From Eretmocerus hayati (taxonomy: Eukaryota; Arthropoda; Insecta; Hymenoptera; Aphelinidae), in assembly GCA_029851415.1 (NCBI GenBank), contig CM056744.1, positions 91,375,907 to 91,439,906 on the forward strand: DNA of 64,000 nt. Reading direction: 5' to 3'. The notes under the pieces were generated by a model that saw only the letters and a program-made list of their open reading frames with translations, had not been told where the DNA came from and ran no database searches. A program made the position numbers and the translations under genes. This document shows positions 46,316 to 57,065 of this stretch, one piece after another; position 1 is the stretch's first letter, and each line of letters opens with the position of its first letter.

Positions 46316-46419
46316 CCCTTGTACAGCTGATTTGATCACAGAATAGATGCCAGAATGGATCTCGTTCGAGGTATGCACTAGTGTGGAGAACCACATCCAT
46401 CCTGGGGCTCATATCCAGT

Positions 46420-47765
46420 TCAGTAGTATTCCCCGTTATATCTCCTCTCCTTGATACCCTGCACATATTCGACATTCTTGGGTAGACTCTCGTAAGATGG
46501 CAATCCCAATCGTTTGAAAGTTCGACGTGGAACCTCATCCCATGAATCTCTAGTCTCCTCCTTCGAATATCTCCTATCCGTATGATCATTAAGCCAACTA
46601 TCCCACGAGTGCGACTCCGGCAAACGGAAACCCAGAAGCGTAGAAGGGAACTGGAAGCTCCCACATTTTCTCCATTCGTAGTCGGTGGATGGCTATCTGT
46701 CAGAGCCCAGTGGTTTATCATAACTGACCTGTTCTGCCCATTCCTGACCAGAATCATCATAATCCAACCTCCGTTTGCTCGACCTGCTTTCACACAATTC
46801 CGAATCTTCATCCGGATCGAATGATGGATTGCTGTGATATGAGCCTGATTCAAATGATGCATTGCTGTGGTCTGATCCCGACATATCATCTGATTCAGTT
46901 AGATTGCTATGATATGATCCCGAATAGGAAGATTGATTGGTATGATGCGATTCCGAATCAAAAGATCGATGGCTGTGACTTGATCCAGATTCGATATCAG
47001 CTCCTGGATCACTGAACGAGGTACTCGATGCATTACAACGTGAACTACTAGAAATCGGTTCCACATATCCACTAGATTTCTTATTTGGAATTGAGTCACG
47101 TCCAGGCCCACACTCTGGAAGAATCACGTTGTTACCGCAAGCTCCATAGTTACCCGAAAGTGCTCTGGAACGCTCTGAGTCATTGTGGTTTTCCCGCACA
47201 CTGCTATCGTACCCAAACGCTGCTGGATTACTATGGTTTCCATCCAACAACCGGTGCCTCACATTAGAAGGTGTACTGAATAAACTACAGGATGATTGTG
47301 ATCGCTGACACTGACTAGATCCATTCCACGAGTCACTCCTATACTAGGGCATCGCTTAGTCCTATAATATTCAACGCATTTCCATCGAATTGTACCATTG
47401 CGATTGGTTTTTTCTCGGATAAAATGGCTGCCAGCTACAACAAGTTGTTCCTTACCAAGACGATTCTTGATGAATTTTATTGACCCATCCATTTTGCTGA
47501 GAGAGGAAATTTCTTCTTTAGGATCGCTTAGATTCTCTCCTGATACTAGACTCGATCCGTTGACCCCCAAGTTCCCTCCATCAAATACCTCCCAGTTTCT
47601 TCCCGAGATTTGATTTGACTCTATATTCCTGCCATTGGCAGATCCCTCACGCAGAAGCTCAAATTTCTTCTTCACTGACACAGCAGCTCGCTCCAAGGCT
47701 TCTTCAAAGTTTTCACCCATCTTGGTTGAATGTTGAAGGAGTAATGTCTTCGTGATCGTGTTCAT
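46420..47765 (-). pseudogene. FLYWCH zinc-finger protein gene, broken by a frameshift and a stop
   Basis: Starts ATG 47765 (MNTITKTLLLQHSTKMGENF). A FLYWCH-type finger (HFIREKTNRNGTIRWKCVEY, then CPSIGVTRG and DHNHP) ends near 47300. The frame then stops at 47259, but the neighbouring frame, open from about 47350, carries on with a Ser/His/Asp-rich region having GSYHSN repeats, to a single TAG at 46693-46695. The same frame then continues (STDYEWRKCGSFQFPSTLLG, RRTFKRLGLPSYESLPKNVE) to 46420. So one ancestral gene of about 440 codons carries one frameshift and one nonsense change. FLYWCH fingers bind DNA and occur in transposon-derived proteins. Function here unknown. Confidence 0.65.
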
Positions 47766-47804
47766 CTGTATTTATAGTCGATTCTCTTGACAAATTCTAG
47801 GGGG

Positions 47805-48646
47805 TCAATAGATATAGCCCGCGATGTACAGAGATTTCAAGATAGCTCTTATCTCATCATCATTATTTCGATTCCCAGCAAACTTATCCTCCATTAGGGT
47901 GTGAAGTCTGTCGACTATCTTGTTAGGGTCTTTCCAGTATATCCTCTTCGTCTGATTTGTCAGTAATCCACCAATTTTCTCTGAACAAAAAAGGGCGCGA
48001 TGATATTCCTGAATTTCCGGCTCTTGCTTCTGCGGAGTTCTCCATCACAGAGGAATCTTTTTCGATGAACTTGCGAGACGTCTAGAATCTTCCGATAGTT
48101 TGCCATGTCTTCTTCGCTTATCACATTTTGATTTGTAACTTTTTAAAAGATTAACTCAAGAAGACCATGGGTGGTTGGGAAGCGCTCATTATCAACCTCG
48201 ATGAGATTGTTCGTTAGGTGTATCCGCGATTGACCAATGACCAAGGAATTCCCATTCTTCCTGACTCCATACATTTTATCCAGATTCTCGTCATCTCTCC
48301 GAAGAATTGCCAAGTAGTCGTCAGGCTCACTGACTTCATCATCAGCTGTCTCGAATGAGGTAGCCGATTCACTCCCGTCATCCCCTGAGATGGTGTCATT
48401 TATTATAGTCTTATCGATTTCTTGCGAGCCTTCGACAGTATCGTCTGATATTCTCGGAGGAGTTTGGATTCTCTCTTGCTGAGCTATGACTCTCTCGAGG
48501 GAATCTGTAATAGGTTTGAATGTGTCACTCATGTTCTTCTCAAACTCGGCTTGTTGGCGTTTTATCAACGCATACTTCCGTTTGAGCGCTCTTTTCACTC
48601 GTATGAGCCTGACTAATGTATCTCTTTGATTGAAGTAGTCCTCCAT
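47805..48646 (-). pseudogene. repeat-associated uncharacterised protein gene, broken by a stop and a frameshift
   Basis: Starts ATG 48646 with a coiled, basic N-terminus (LIRVKRALKRKYALIKRQQA then EKNMSDTFKPITDSLERVI), an acidic middle, and a conserved-looking end (KMYGVRKNGNSLVIGQSRIH, TTHGLLELIF). TAA at 48143-48145 interrupts it. The same frame continues with EEDMANYRKILDVSQVHRKR to TGA at 47960, and another frame ends WKDPNKIVDRLHTLMEDKFA then DDEIRAILKSLYIAGYIY at 47805. From general memory this layout matches a protein common in arthropod repeat elements; I cannot verify a family name. It sits 40 nt upstream of the FLYWCH gene on the same strand. Confidence 0.6.
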
Positions 48647-49076
48647 GTCGACAGTTCAATGCGGAGTGTTGGACTGAGAAGGTCTCATGGGGAGGGAACA
48701 TTTTATGACAGAGCACGGACCGCGCAGAGAGACTGTGGAATGGGAAATATCATATGGAAACTTTGCGGGATGGATGGATGGTCGTAGGTTCTCCAAAAGT
48801 TCATACCAGGACCAAGATCCATTCTGCCATCCATTCTTTGATCAGACCAGTCATAGATAGGGGTAGAGCTGTATACCGCACGGATACCGCGCGGGGTACG
48901 CGAATACCGCACGAATTGGCACGAATACCGCGCGGGGTAGAGCTGTATAGTGAGTATAAGAAATTAAAAATGATGACTCTCATCAGAAACAGAAGATCGT
49001 TAACCAGGCGTGATAGTATTGGAGGAGTAGAAATATTGGCTGTACTCCACAGGTGTGGGCGTGACTGGGGCCCCCA

Positions 49077-49191
49077 CCAATCCGACCTCTGCAGGTTGAG
49101 TCCTGCAACAACCAATCAGCAGCAGACTGTGAGATGCCGGCCAATGAGCGCTCAGCTGCGGCGTCGGCGGCTCGGATCCTCAGGTTATAAA
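49077..49191 (+). promoter_or_regulatory. right-arm gene promoter: CCAAT motifs and TATA box
   Basis: Three CCAAT motifs (about 49077, 49109 and 49141), a GC-rich stretch, then TATAAA at 49186-49191, 46 nt before the ATG at 49237. This is a compact RNA polymerase II promoter, and the same block is present in inverse orientation in the left arm. Start site expected near 49215. Confidence 0.6.
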
Positions 49192-49236
49192 GCAGGCGAA
49201 CACAGTGTGGCTGGATCATTCAACAAGAAGTCAACC

Positions 49237-49692
49237 ATGGTATTCTGTTTCTTCGTCTGCGTTCATTTCCTCGATGAGGATGGGAATTCCAAGAGAGAAG
49301 AGAGAGTGGTATCCTATGGAGGCTATCCGGAATCAAAAGATTGGAAGATGATGCCTGGTGAAACAGCCATCAGTGTCAATTTCCATCGCGAGGATGATGC
49401 ATGCAAGAAGTGCGTTGAGACCGCACCCATAGAATACAATATACTAGATAACTCGCTATGGATTGCTGGCGTCATCTTCTATAACTCCAAAATTGACAAA
49501 TACCAGGAATATCCCTCACTCTCTATCATCGAAGATATCGATCGATATTTGAGAGATGGATGTGGGAGCACAAAACTGTATTTGCTCAGGTTGAGGAAAT
49601 ATGTGGAAACAATTCTGAGCAGTGGCATCAAAATGGATGATCATGCCCGTATTCAAGCGCTGGGCATAGACATCGTGAAAGAGGAAGATTGA
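49237..49692 (+). CDS. right-arm terminal-repeat gene, 151 aa, unknown function
   Basis: Starts at the ATG 46 nt after a TATA box (MVFCFFVCVHFLDEDGNSKR) and ends at TGA 49690-49692, 11 nt before the tRNA-like gene, which is transcribed toward it. Composition: hydrophobic first 12 residues then charged; HREDDACKKCVETAP; DIDRYLRDGCGSTKLYLLRL; C-terminus KEED. I recognise no domain. The longer in-frame opening back to 48754 crosses the promoter and is unlikely to be coding. Two copies kept open in both arms suggest a role for the element. Confidence 0.6.
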   Translation: MVFCFFVCVHFLDEDGNSKREERVVSYGGYPESKDWKMMPGETAISVNFHREDDACKKCVETAPIEYNILDNSLWIAGVIFYNSKIDKYQEYPSLSIIEDIDRYLRDGCGSTKLYLLRLRKYVETILSSGIKMDDHARIQALGIDIVKEED

Positions 49693-49702
49693 AGAAAAAA
49701 AA

Positions 49703-49774
49703 GCCGAAACCCGGGATCGAACCGAGGACCTCATGATTTGCTGACATGACGCTCTCCCACTGAGCTATTCCGGC
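49703..49774 (-). tRNA. tRNA-Phe-derived gene, right arm
   Basis: Inverse twin of 44548-44619 with one difference: position 26 is G as in normal tRNA-Phe, where the left copy has A. Same acceptor, D and T arms, same modified anticodon arm with a 9-nt loop, and followed by an oligo-T terminator (A run at 49695-49702 on +). See the left copy for the structural argument. Confidence 0.65.
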
Positions 49775-49775
49775 T

Positions 49776-49834
<59 letters not shown>
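49775..49834 (-). repeat. (AC)n microsatellite next to the right tRNA-like gene
   Basis: Mirror of the (TG)n at 44476-44545, followed by the A-rich and terminal-repeat sequence. Confidence 0.95.
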
Positions 49835-49839
<5 letters not shown>

Positions 49840-49944
49840 AAAAAATTTGCATGAGTGGAGGGGTTGGGTGGCCCCGTACCGCCAGCGAAGGGGGGGGGGG
49901 GGGTGGCCCCGTATCGGCATGGCCCCGTATCGGCATAGCTCCAC

Positions 49945-50307
49945 AACTGGTTTTTCGTGGTTTTGATTCGATTCGGTAGTCCAAAATATAAAGTTTCCAC
50001 CCACTGCGAGTTCCCAAAAAAATGTTTGAGTCGCCTGCGGAGCTATTTCTGTTTCGCTTTTCGATTCCACTATAGCATCAAAATCATGACCTTTTTTTAC
50101 AAAATTGGATATATCTCAAGTTTGGCTCAAGATAATGCAACGCCGTTTGCGCCATTCGGAAGATCATGAAAAAACCTATCGAAAGTGACCTTGGAAAGTT
50201 TTGTTCAGCCTTTGCAGGCCCTGATCAGGCAAAATCCGGAAAAATCAGGCTAACCTGATTATCTCAAAGAGCGATTTTTTTTAATTTTTCAAAGATATGA
50301 TTTCTCA
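49945..50307. other. right flank of the element, unassigned
   Basis: No gene recognised. Confidence 0.3.
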
Positions 50308-50900
50308 TGCAAAATTGCACGATCTTCGCGATGGAATTGGTCCGAAGTTGTTTCCTTACGGTTTTATGCGTTTTTGGGTCAATTTTCCAATTTTACATTC
50401 TCCGACCAATCAGAAAACAGAGAATTCTGCGCATGCGCGTGACTGGATTTCAAAGTAGTTCCAATCGAAAGCTGAGGAAATTGCCTTCAAAATGACCTGT
50501 TGCAAAACTCCATTTGATCGACTGGAACTGAAGGTACACGAGTCTTTAGACATCAAGATTATTAACACCACTGACAGCATAGATGCAAGAGAATGTCGCA
50601 AGGCTCTGGTCCACGATAGATAAGGTCATCTCGCTCTGGTCATCCTTCTTTTCCAATGAAGGTGCCGTAGATACTGACTGAGGACATGTAATTGACTTTT
50701 GCAAGGGGTCATTTTGAAGGAAATTTCCTCAGCTTTCGATTGAAACTACTTTGGAATTTGGTAAACTACGCGCATGCGCAGAAATCTCTGTTTTCTGATT
50801 GGCCGGAGGATGAAAAATCGGAAAATCGACCAGAAAATGCATAAAATCGTAAAAAACCAACTTTGGACTAGTTTCATCGCAAAGATCGTGCAATTTTGCA
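50308..50900. mobile_element. foldback element, about 593 bp
   Basis: Inverted arms: TGCAAAATTGCACGATCTT / AAGATCGTGCAATTTTGCA at the ends, then TGCGCATGCGCG/CGCGCATGCGCA, AGTAGTTCCAATCGAAAGCT / AGCTTTCGATTGAAACTACT and CTTCAAAATGACC / GGTCATTTTGAAG. The central ~200 bp is unpaired. No coding capacity. Confidence 0.7.
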
Positions 50901-51843
50901 TTAGGCCAGTAATTCTAGACTTCGAACTGTGCATGAGTGCCAAAGGACGGTTCTATTTCTTTTTCGATGCGGGATACCCTATAGAACACCCTCCCATAAA
51001 ATGGAACAACCCCAGGGGTGCGCAAAAAATTACAACAACAAAATAGTGCGAAATTTTGTACTTTTTTGCGTTTTTTCGCATCCCGGGGAGCCGTTATAAT
51101 ATTTGGATTATTTTTCATGGTACTATGTTGTAGGCGATGAAATTCTCTAAATTTAAAAAAAAAACCATGGTAAAATTCTTTCCGTAACTCGAGATAATTA
51201 GCAACAAAGCTGGAAAATGCCAAAAATTTCCTTCATTTTTCATTTTGAGGGAAGCCAATGGATCGATGTGTACTTGCTGGAAAATGTAGCCCTCATAGAG
51301 TACTATATGTAAAAAAAAAATCAGAGCGATCCGTCAATAAACATTGACGCTATTCTAATTGTTTATCCCAAATTGTTGTTTTTTGCAATAGCCGTAAAAA
51401 TTTTCCACGTGCACTAAAGTTGGCGCAAAAAATCAGAGAGCTCCCTGGGACCCTCAACTATAAGATGCGATCATAAAACCGGTCACTTTGTTACAAAAAA
51501 TCGTCTCTGGAGCCAATTGTTTATAAAAATCGGAAATTGCCGATTTTATTTTGCACACAATTCCGCGAGTAATGGATATATGGAAAAATTCGTTTCTGGA
51601 CGTTGTAGTACTAATTCTGCTCTAAATTTCAAAAAAAAAAAACATCACTCCACGACCTTTTGAACCGGAGATACCGATTTTTTTTTAAAAATAGATATTT
51701 TATAAACAATTGAATATTAAGGGCCGAAATTTGCGGGAAATGGTAGAAAAATGTTCAAAGTTTCATATACAGAATGTTTGGTTCACATACCTTGACTTGC
51801 GTCCTTGTCCCAGCAGGTGAAAGTTAATGTTTCCTTTATCTCG
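50901..51843. other. unassigned AT-rich region
   Basis: No gene or repeat recognised. Confidence 0.3.
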
Positions 51844-52700
51844 CTTGAAAAAAGCTGCAGGGGTGAGGAGTGGGGGTACTCCCGCGGCAGCGTGGCGGGC
51901 CGACCAGAAACTGAGCCGCGCTCTTCAAATCCGAGCGCTCGGAATTTTTGACGATATCTCGGGTCCTACTGGACCGTTTTTGATCATTTTTTTTTTCAAT
52001 TTGGGGTAGCTTTCAGAAAAAAACACAATGGCGTATTAATTATAAGGATTTGAACGGCCATTTTGGGTGTATAAGGGGTACCGTGAAAATAAGAGGTTTT
52101 GGTCCAATTTTTCCCTTGTATCAACTAATGTTTCTCACAGAAACATTCTGAATCTGTTGAACGTGGATAATCGATAAGGGAAAGCTCCTCGGAAAATTTG
52201 AAAAATATGAAAACTTTTCCGAAAAAAAAAAATTCTATTGAAAAGCGCATAATCACAAAAAAAAAATAAGCATAGGGAACACCATATCAGTTTTCATTCT
52301 GGAGAATCCGGAATTCGGGAAATATTTCCAAGTTTCACCACAACAATTCATAAGATGCCAATTCTTCCAAGAGAGATTTTTATTCGTACTACACTATGAT
52401 GAGCTGTGATAAAGAAAAACAGAAAGGACACCGCAGAAAAAGCGGAGATTTCTGCCCTCGGTGGATTTTCACAAGAAATCAGAAACAGATAGATGAAAAC
52501 GCGCTAATTACGACGACACCGCGGAAAAGTCGGACTAAATTCGCATTTCGTAGCACGATTCGTTAGAAAATCAGTTTTTACTTGGTTAGGTTGACTGTCT
52601 GTGTTTACACTGGCGAGTCGTAGAACGCAAAAAATCGATAATAGCAAATCAAGCCATCCGGTCCGCACTCTTGGTTTTGCATAGAATAGGAATCATTTAT

Positions 52701-53539
52701 AAGGTAAGTACCCAACTTGCCCCCATTAAGCCATTTTCTCAATAACTTTGGCCCATCTCCATATTTTCCAACGTACTTGAGCTCATTTTAAAGCTTGTCT
52801 CAAGACCTTTAAAATGAGCTAAGATACGTCCAATTTGAATGAAGTGGAGCCGAGCTGTTTGAATTTTCCCAAAAGGTGATTTTTGAGAGTTCACAAAAGT
52901 GTGTACCCAACTTGCCCCCATCATTTAAAACAATGTAAATCGGCGATGAAGTGAATGGACATCGCTTTGATCCGTTTTGATCACCGTGCAGCGACATTTA
53001 TAGCTTTTAGCTGGCCCAAGACATCGTTTCCGACCTATTTTGACGTGAAAAACACGTTCTGAGTGGTAAAAAAAGCCGTACTGCACGCCTTTCTGAGATA
53101 ACCATATGGGGGCATGTTGGGTACACTCCGATGGTGGTCTTCTTGATTCTCAAATCATCTCCGTGTTTTGTACATAACATTGCTCCAAATCAAAGTTTTG
53201 CAACTCTGAAGAACGGATTTCGAAGGTCTTGAGGTAAGGAATCGAATGCGCTAAGGTACATACGTCAAGATTAGTCGAATAAAAATAAGTCGCCACCGGT
53301 TTTAGTGAACGCGATTTCCTCGGTGATTTTTTAGCCGTGCAAACACGAAAAACGGAAAACTCACTTTATATTTTCTGGAGAACGCAGAAATGATCCGGGG
53401 TCGATGAAAACTACGTATTTTCTCATATTTCAACATAACAAACGTAAAAAAAAATTGCGGGAAGGTCAACGAGCGCCCATTCCTGAGATCGGCATATGGG
53501 GGCAAGTTGGGTGCAGAGGCAAGTTGGGTACACTTACCT
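52701..53539. mobile_element. MITE, 839 bp, AGGTAAG termini, in the loop of the foldback
   Basis: Ends AGGTAAGTACCCAACTTGCC / GGTACACTTACCT with TA duplications (52699-52700 and 53540-53541). CCAACTTGCCCCCAT and its inverse recur internally (about 52913, 53105 and 53500). Related to the element at 40678-41402. Confidence 0.75.
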
Positions 53540-54913
53540 TAGTATCATTTGAGTGTTGCAGAGTATTCGTATTGAGGGCTGGGTAGTTACGCTACAGTAC
53601 GAGTCTGAAACCAGACATCAAGCGGAGAATTAGGCTCAGCCCCCAGCAATTGGCAGTTGTATTTTGAATCATGACAAGTATGAATTTTTCACGCGAGATG
53701 ATCGTTATGCTGCGTACCGTGTCGATTTATTAGTGGTTTTTTCATTGTTAGCCGAAGGTGCTCATTACACGTATGCTGCACGATACGCAGTTTTTTCTAG
53801 AGTGACACTTTTACGAATTTAGTCATAACATTGATGATGCAGTCCGAATTCATCAATTCGTTCGAACAATAAAATGAGCTAGTTTTAACTGATCTAGAGG
53901 TGATACAAATATCAAGATTTTCTTAAAACTGCACAACCCCCAATACAAATCCTCTGCGATTCGAGAGCACGGATCGGATATCTTGATGTGCTGTTATCGA
54001 TTTTCGTGTTCCACAACTCTCTCGCCAGTGTAAATAGATAGTCAACCTAACCAAGAGAATACTGATTTTCTAATGAATCGTGCTACAAAACGCGAATTTA
54101 GTCCGACTTTTCCAGGGTGTCATCGAAGTCAGCGTGTTTTCATCTATCTGTCTCTGATTTCTCATGAAAATCCACCGAGGGCAGAAATCCTTGCTTTTTC
54201 TTGTCCTTTGTAATGAAGAATCAAAGTCCATAGCATATACCCCGATTTCCGGATTCTCCAGAATGAAAACTGATATGGTGTTCCCTATGCTTATTTTTTT
54301 TGGTGATTATGCGCTTTTCAATAGAATTTTTTTTTTCGGAAAAGTTTCCATAATTTTCAAATTTTCCGAGGAGCTTTCCCTTATCGATTATCCACGTTCA
54401 ACAGATTCAGAATGTTTCTGTGAGAAACATTAGTTGATACAAGGGAAAGATTGGACCAAAACCTCTTATTTTCACGGTACCCCTTATACACCCAAAATGG
54501 CCGTTCAAATCCTTATAATTAATACGCCATTGTGTTTTTTTCTGAAAGCTACCCCAAATTAAAAAAAGAATGATCAAAAACGGTCCAGTAGGACCCGAGA
54601 TATCGTCAAAAATTCCGAGCGCTCGGATTTGAAGAGCGCGGCTCAGTTTCTGGTCGGCCCGCCACGCTGCCGCCCTGGTAAAAATATTTGACTCTAATAT
54701 TCGACTCGAATATTAGACTCAAGTATTAGACTCAGGATTTGGGTCCTTTATTCGAGTCGTATATTCGAGTCGAATATTAGAGTCATTTTTTTTTTGGGGA
54801 ATTAAAACAAGCCACTCAGCCTTGTTAATAACTTTTTTCGATATTCCTAAGCCATTATATGGCCGGAAAATGAATGGAAAAAAGAAAAAAAACCCATCAT
54901 TGGGATTTCGGGT

Positions 54914-54980
54914 GCCGACACCGGGATTCGAACTCGCAATCTTTCGATTCTAAGTCCAACACTCTACGTCCGTGGCTAGC
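54914..54980 (-). tRNA. tRNA-like sequence (partial), left arm of nested element
   Basis: On the - strand, GCTAGCCACGGACGTAGAGT then GTTCGAATCCCGGTGTCGGC, with a good B box (GAGTTCGAATCCC), a loose A box and matching T arm. The 5' acceptor strand does not pair convincingly with GTGTCGGC, so this is a tRNA-derived relic. Confidence 0.4.
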
Positions 54981-55199
54981 GAGACGAAATATGGGTATTA
55001 ACCTAAAAGGCGTACTTGAACTGTAAGTCACCGCATGGAGAATATATAGCATCCTGCTGCTCATTCGCTCATTTCACGATAATACATGTACTGTTGAAAT
55101 GTTTCACAGTGAGTGACCCATTCGGAATAACGCTATATTCTCCATACGGCTGCCCACACTTGAAGTAAGCCTTTTAAGTATACAAGGATATCTCGTCTC

Positions 55200-55266
55200 G
55201 CTGGCTACGGACGTAGAGGGTTGGACTTTGGACCGAAAGGTTGGGAGTTCAAACCCCGGTGTCGGC
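55200..55266 (+). tRNA. tRNA-like sequence (partial), right arm of nested element
   Basis: Inverse twin of 54914-54980 (GCTGGCTACGGACGTAGAGG, then GAGTTCAAACCCCGGTGTCGGC), with several differences including the B box centre. Followed at some distance by oligo-T. Probably a relic. Confidence 0.4.
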
Positions 55267-55855
55267 ACCCGAAATGTCATATTTGTATTTTTTTTATTTT
55301 TTCCATTCATTTTCCGTCCATATAATGGCTCAAAAATATCGAGAAAAGTTATTAATAAGGCTGAGTCGGTTCCTTTAATTCCCCGAAAATTGACTCTAAT
55401 ATTCGAGTCGAATATTAGAGTCAAATATTTTTACCAGCGGGAGTACCCCCACTCCTCACCCCTGCAGCTTTTTTCAAGACCCCTGTGAACCTGGCCCGCC
55501 AAATTGGACCAAAATATGCTTGTGGTAGGCCGGAATTTGCTGAATTTGCTTGTCCAAGTCTCGAATTTTGGTCCGGCTGCGTTTTTGAGTTATGAGCCCT
55601 CAAAGTAGCCCAATTCCACCCCCCACTCCTCCTTCCGTGCATTTACAGAAAGGCCCAGATCTCCGCGAATTTAGCTGCTGGAGGGACGCACGCGGGCTCA
55701 AATTGAAGCTTGAATTTTGGGCCATCGCAAGCAAATATAGAAAAATCCAAGTAATTACGTTGAAGTACCAAAAAACTGCTCGCAGTGTCCCCGTGTATAA
55801 GCATACGGGCGGGTGGTCAGCGGAGAGGGGACAGTCGAGGGAGAAGAGGAGCAGT

Positions 55856-57065
55856 GTTGTTTGAGAAATTGTTGGGACGCCAATTCAGGCCGATCAATCC
55901 GCTGCCGTTGTTAACTTCACGCGGATCAAACCGGAGCACGGTTGCGCGCGCGAAAATTCGTCTGCTCTCATGCGAGGATTGCAATATTTATCCTAACCGC
56001 AAATCAAAATAGACTCATGCAACGGAAGGGTGAACTTGAATCTGGATTGTTGATATGGGTACAAATTGCAGCAATGCGTGGGTTCTTTACAGTATATGAG
56101 AAATTAGTTATGAGGATTGATAAGTGAAACGAAAAATTCTTTTGCATGTGAAGTGAATGGTTACACATCTTTTTGCAAGAGGAAATATTTTTAGCCCAGT
56201 ATCCATTATTTTTCTGTCTGTACAAAGATATAGACAGAGAATTTTCAATATTTGTAACGTATACAATGCAGATGAATGAAGCCACATCTAGTTACAGTTG
56301 ATTGTTCTCGATCTGATACATTGACTCCTGTAAAAAAGACAAGTCAACTCAATTCACTGCAAATACATTAAAATAATGTGCACAGTAGTTTTATGGTGGT
56401 AATATGGAAAATACAATCGAAAATCAATCTTTTGAACGTAAATCAGGTTTTATCAATTTTTCTCAATGACTTGTCTATCAAATCGATAGTAATACATTGA
56501 AAAAACGTTTATTGTCAGCTTGTGCGCTCAAAAGAGCCTTTGAATATAAATCATTAAAAAAAGACAACATTTTTCAAAAGTAGAAATCTTGATCGGTTTA
56601 TCAGAAAAAAAGACTCCAAATTCAACCTAGGTGTCGGAAATCACACTAGAAAAATACGTGTTCTTTTAATAAGGCCTCGAAAATGGGTTGAAGAGGCCTC
56701 AAAATATTGTTCTGATGTCGATAGAAATCGGCATGTAGGATAATAGAGTGATTTTGATACCGGCAATGCTACGACCAACAGACAGACAAAAAGTAATGAT
56801 AGGTGTATTGTGAACATTACTTACCCCAAAAAATACAAACTAAGTATCATGATACATGTATGAAGTATAAAATTTTCGTAACCCAAACATGAAAACCACT
56901 GAAGCTGCAAAATAAAGGGTTATGGGTCTCTTGTTTATCATTTGCCCGCAAAGGAGCAGACGAATTTTCGCGCGCGCAACCGTGCTCCGGTTTGATCCGC
57001 GTGAAGTTAACAGCGGCAGCGGATTGATCGGCCTGAATTGGCGTCCCAACAATTTCTCAAACAAC
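55856..57065. mobile_element. inverted-repeat element, 1.2 kb, terminal repeats about 115 bp
   Basis: Ends GTTGTTTGAGAAATTGTTGG / CCAACAATTTCTCAAACAAC, continuing GACGCCAATTCAGGCCGATC and GCGGATCAAACCGGAGCACG in both arms with one small difference (GCCGTTGTTAAC versus GCCGCTGTTAAC). The ~980-bp middle holds no recognisable protein. Probably a non-autonomous DNA transposon. Target duplication unclear. Confidence 0.75.

Larger units (their letters stand above)
44426..49944. mobile_element. 5.5-kb element with long terminal inverted repeats carrying tRNA-like units and a duplicated gene
   Basis: The outer ends GTGGAGCTATGCCGATACGG / CCGTATCGGCATAGCTCCAC define it. Left arm is about 44426-46406, right arm about 48768-49944; the left arm is longer because its minisatellite has expanded. 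In order from each end inward: terminal repeat, (TG)n, tRNA-Phe-like gene with Pol III terminator, convergent Pol II gene with TATA and CCAAT boxes, a GC-rich minisatellite, and a CATTCTG-x-CATC-x-ATTCT motif. The right end has two extra copies of GGCCCCGTATCGGCAT. The centre (about 46407-48767) has two decayed - strand genes. No transposase, integrase or polymerase is recognised, so this is a deletion derivative or a new class. Target duplication not resolved. Confidence 0.7.
54675..55437. mobile_element. foldback element carrying tRNA-like sequences, inserted in the right arm of the larger foldback
   Basis: Ends CTGGTAAAAATATTTGACTC / GAGTCAAATATTTTTACCAG, with nested ATATTCGAGTCGAATATTAG repeats. 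Both arms include ATTTTCCGGCCATATAATGG-like and tRNA-like segments. Removing it joins GCCGC to GGGAG, exactly the sequence in the intact left arm of the host foldback, so it inserted after the foldback formed. Confidence 0.75.
51844..55478. mobile_element. foldback element with long arms (~0.85 kb), carrying two nested insertions
   Basis: Ends CTTGAAAAAAGCTGCAGGGG / CCCCTGCAGCTTTTTTCAAG. The left arm, 51844 to about 52680, matches the inverse of about 53985-54674 plus 55438-55478 (TGAGCCGCGCTCTTCAAATC, AATGGCGTATTAATTATAAG). One MITE fills the loop (52701-53539) and another splits the right arm (54675-55437). The arms are non-coding. Class unknown. Confidence 0.7.

Noticed and set aside
45330..46346. 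Many long overlapping reading frames with repeats such as YPARYSCGIRVPRAVFV or YRTNTARGTR
   Set aside because: They come from the GC-rich minisatellite, whose units lack stops in most frames. They overlap on both strands and have no start context, so they are not genes.
48754..49236. N-terminal extension of the right-arm gene to 48754
   Set aside because: It runs through minisatellite, CCAAT motifs and TATA box; the ATG after the TATA box is the natural start.
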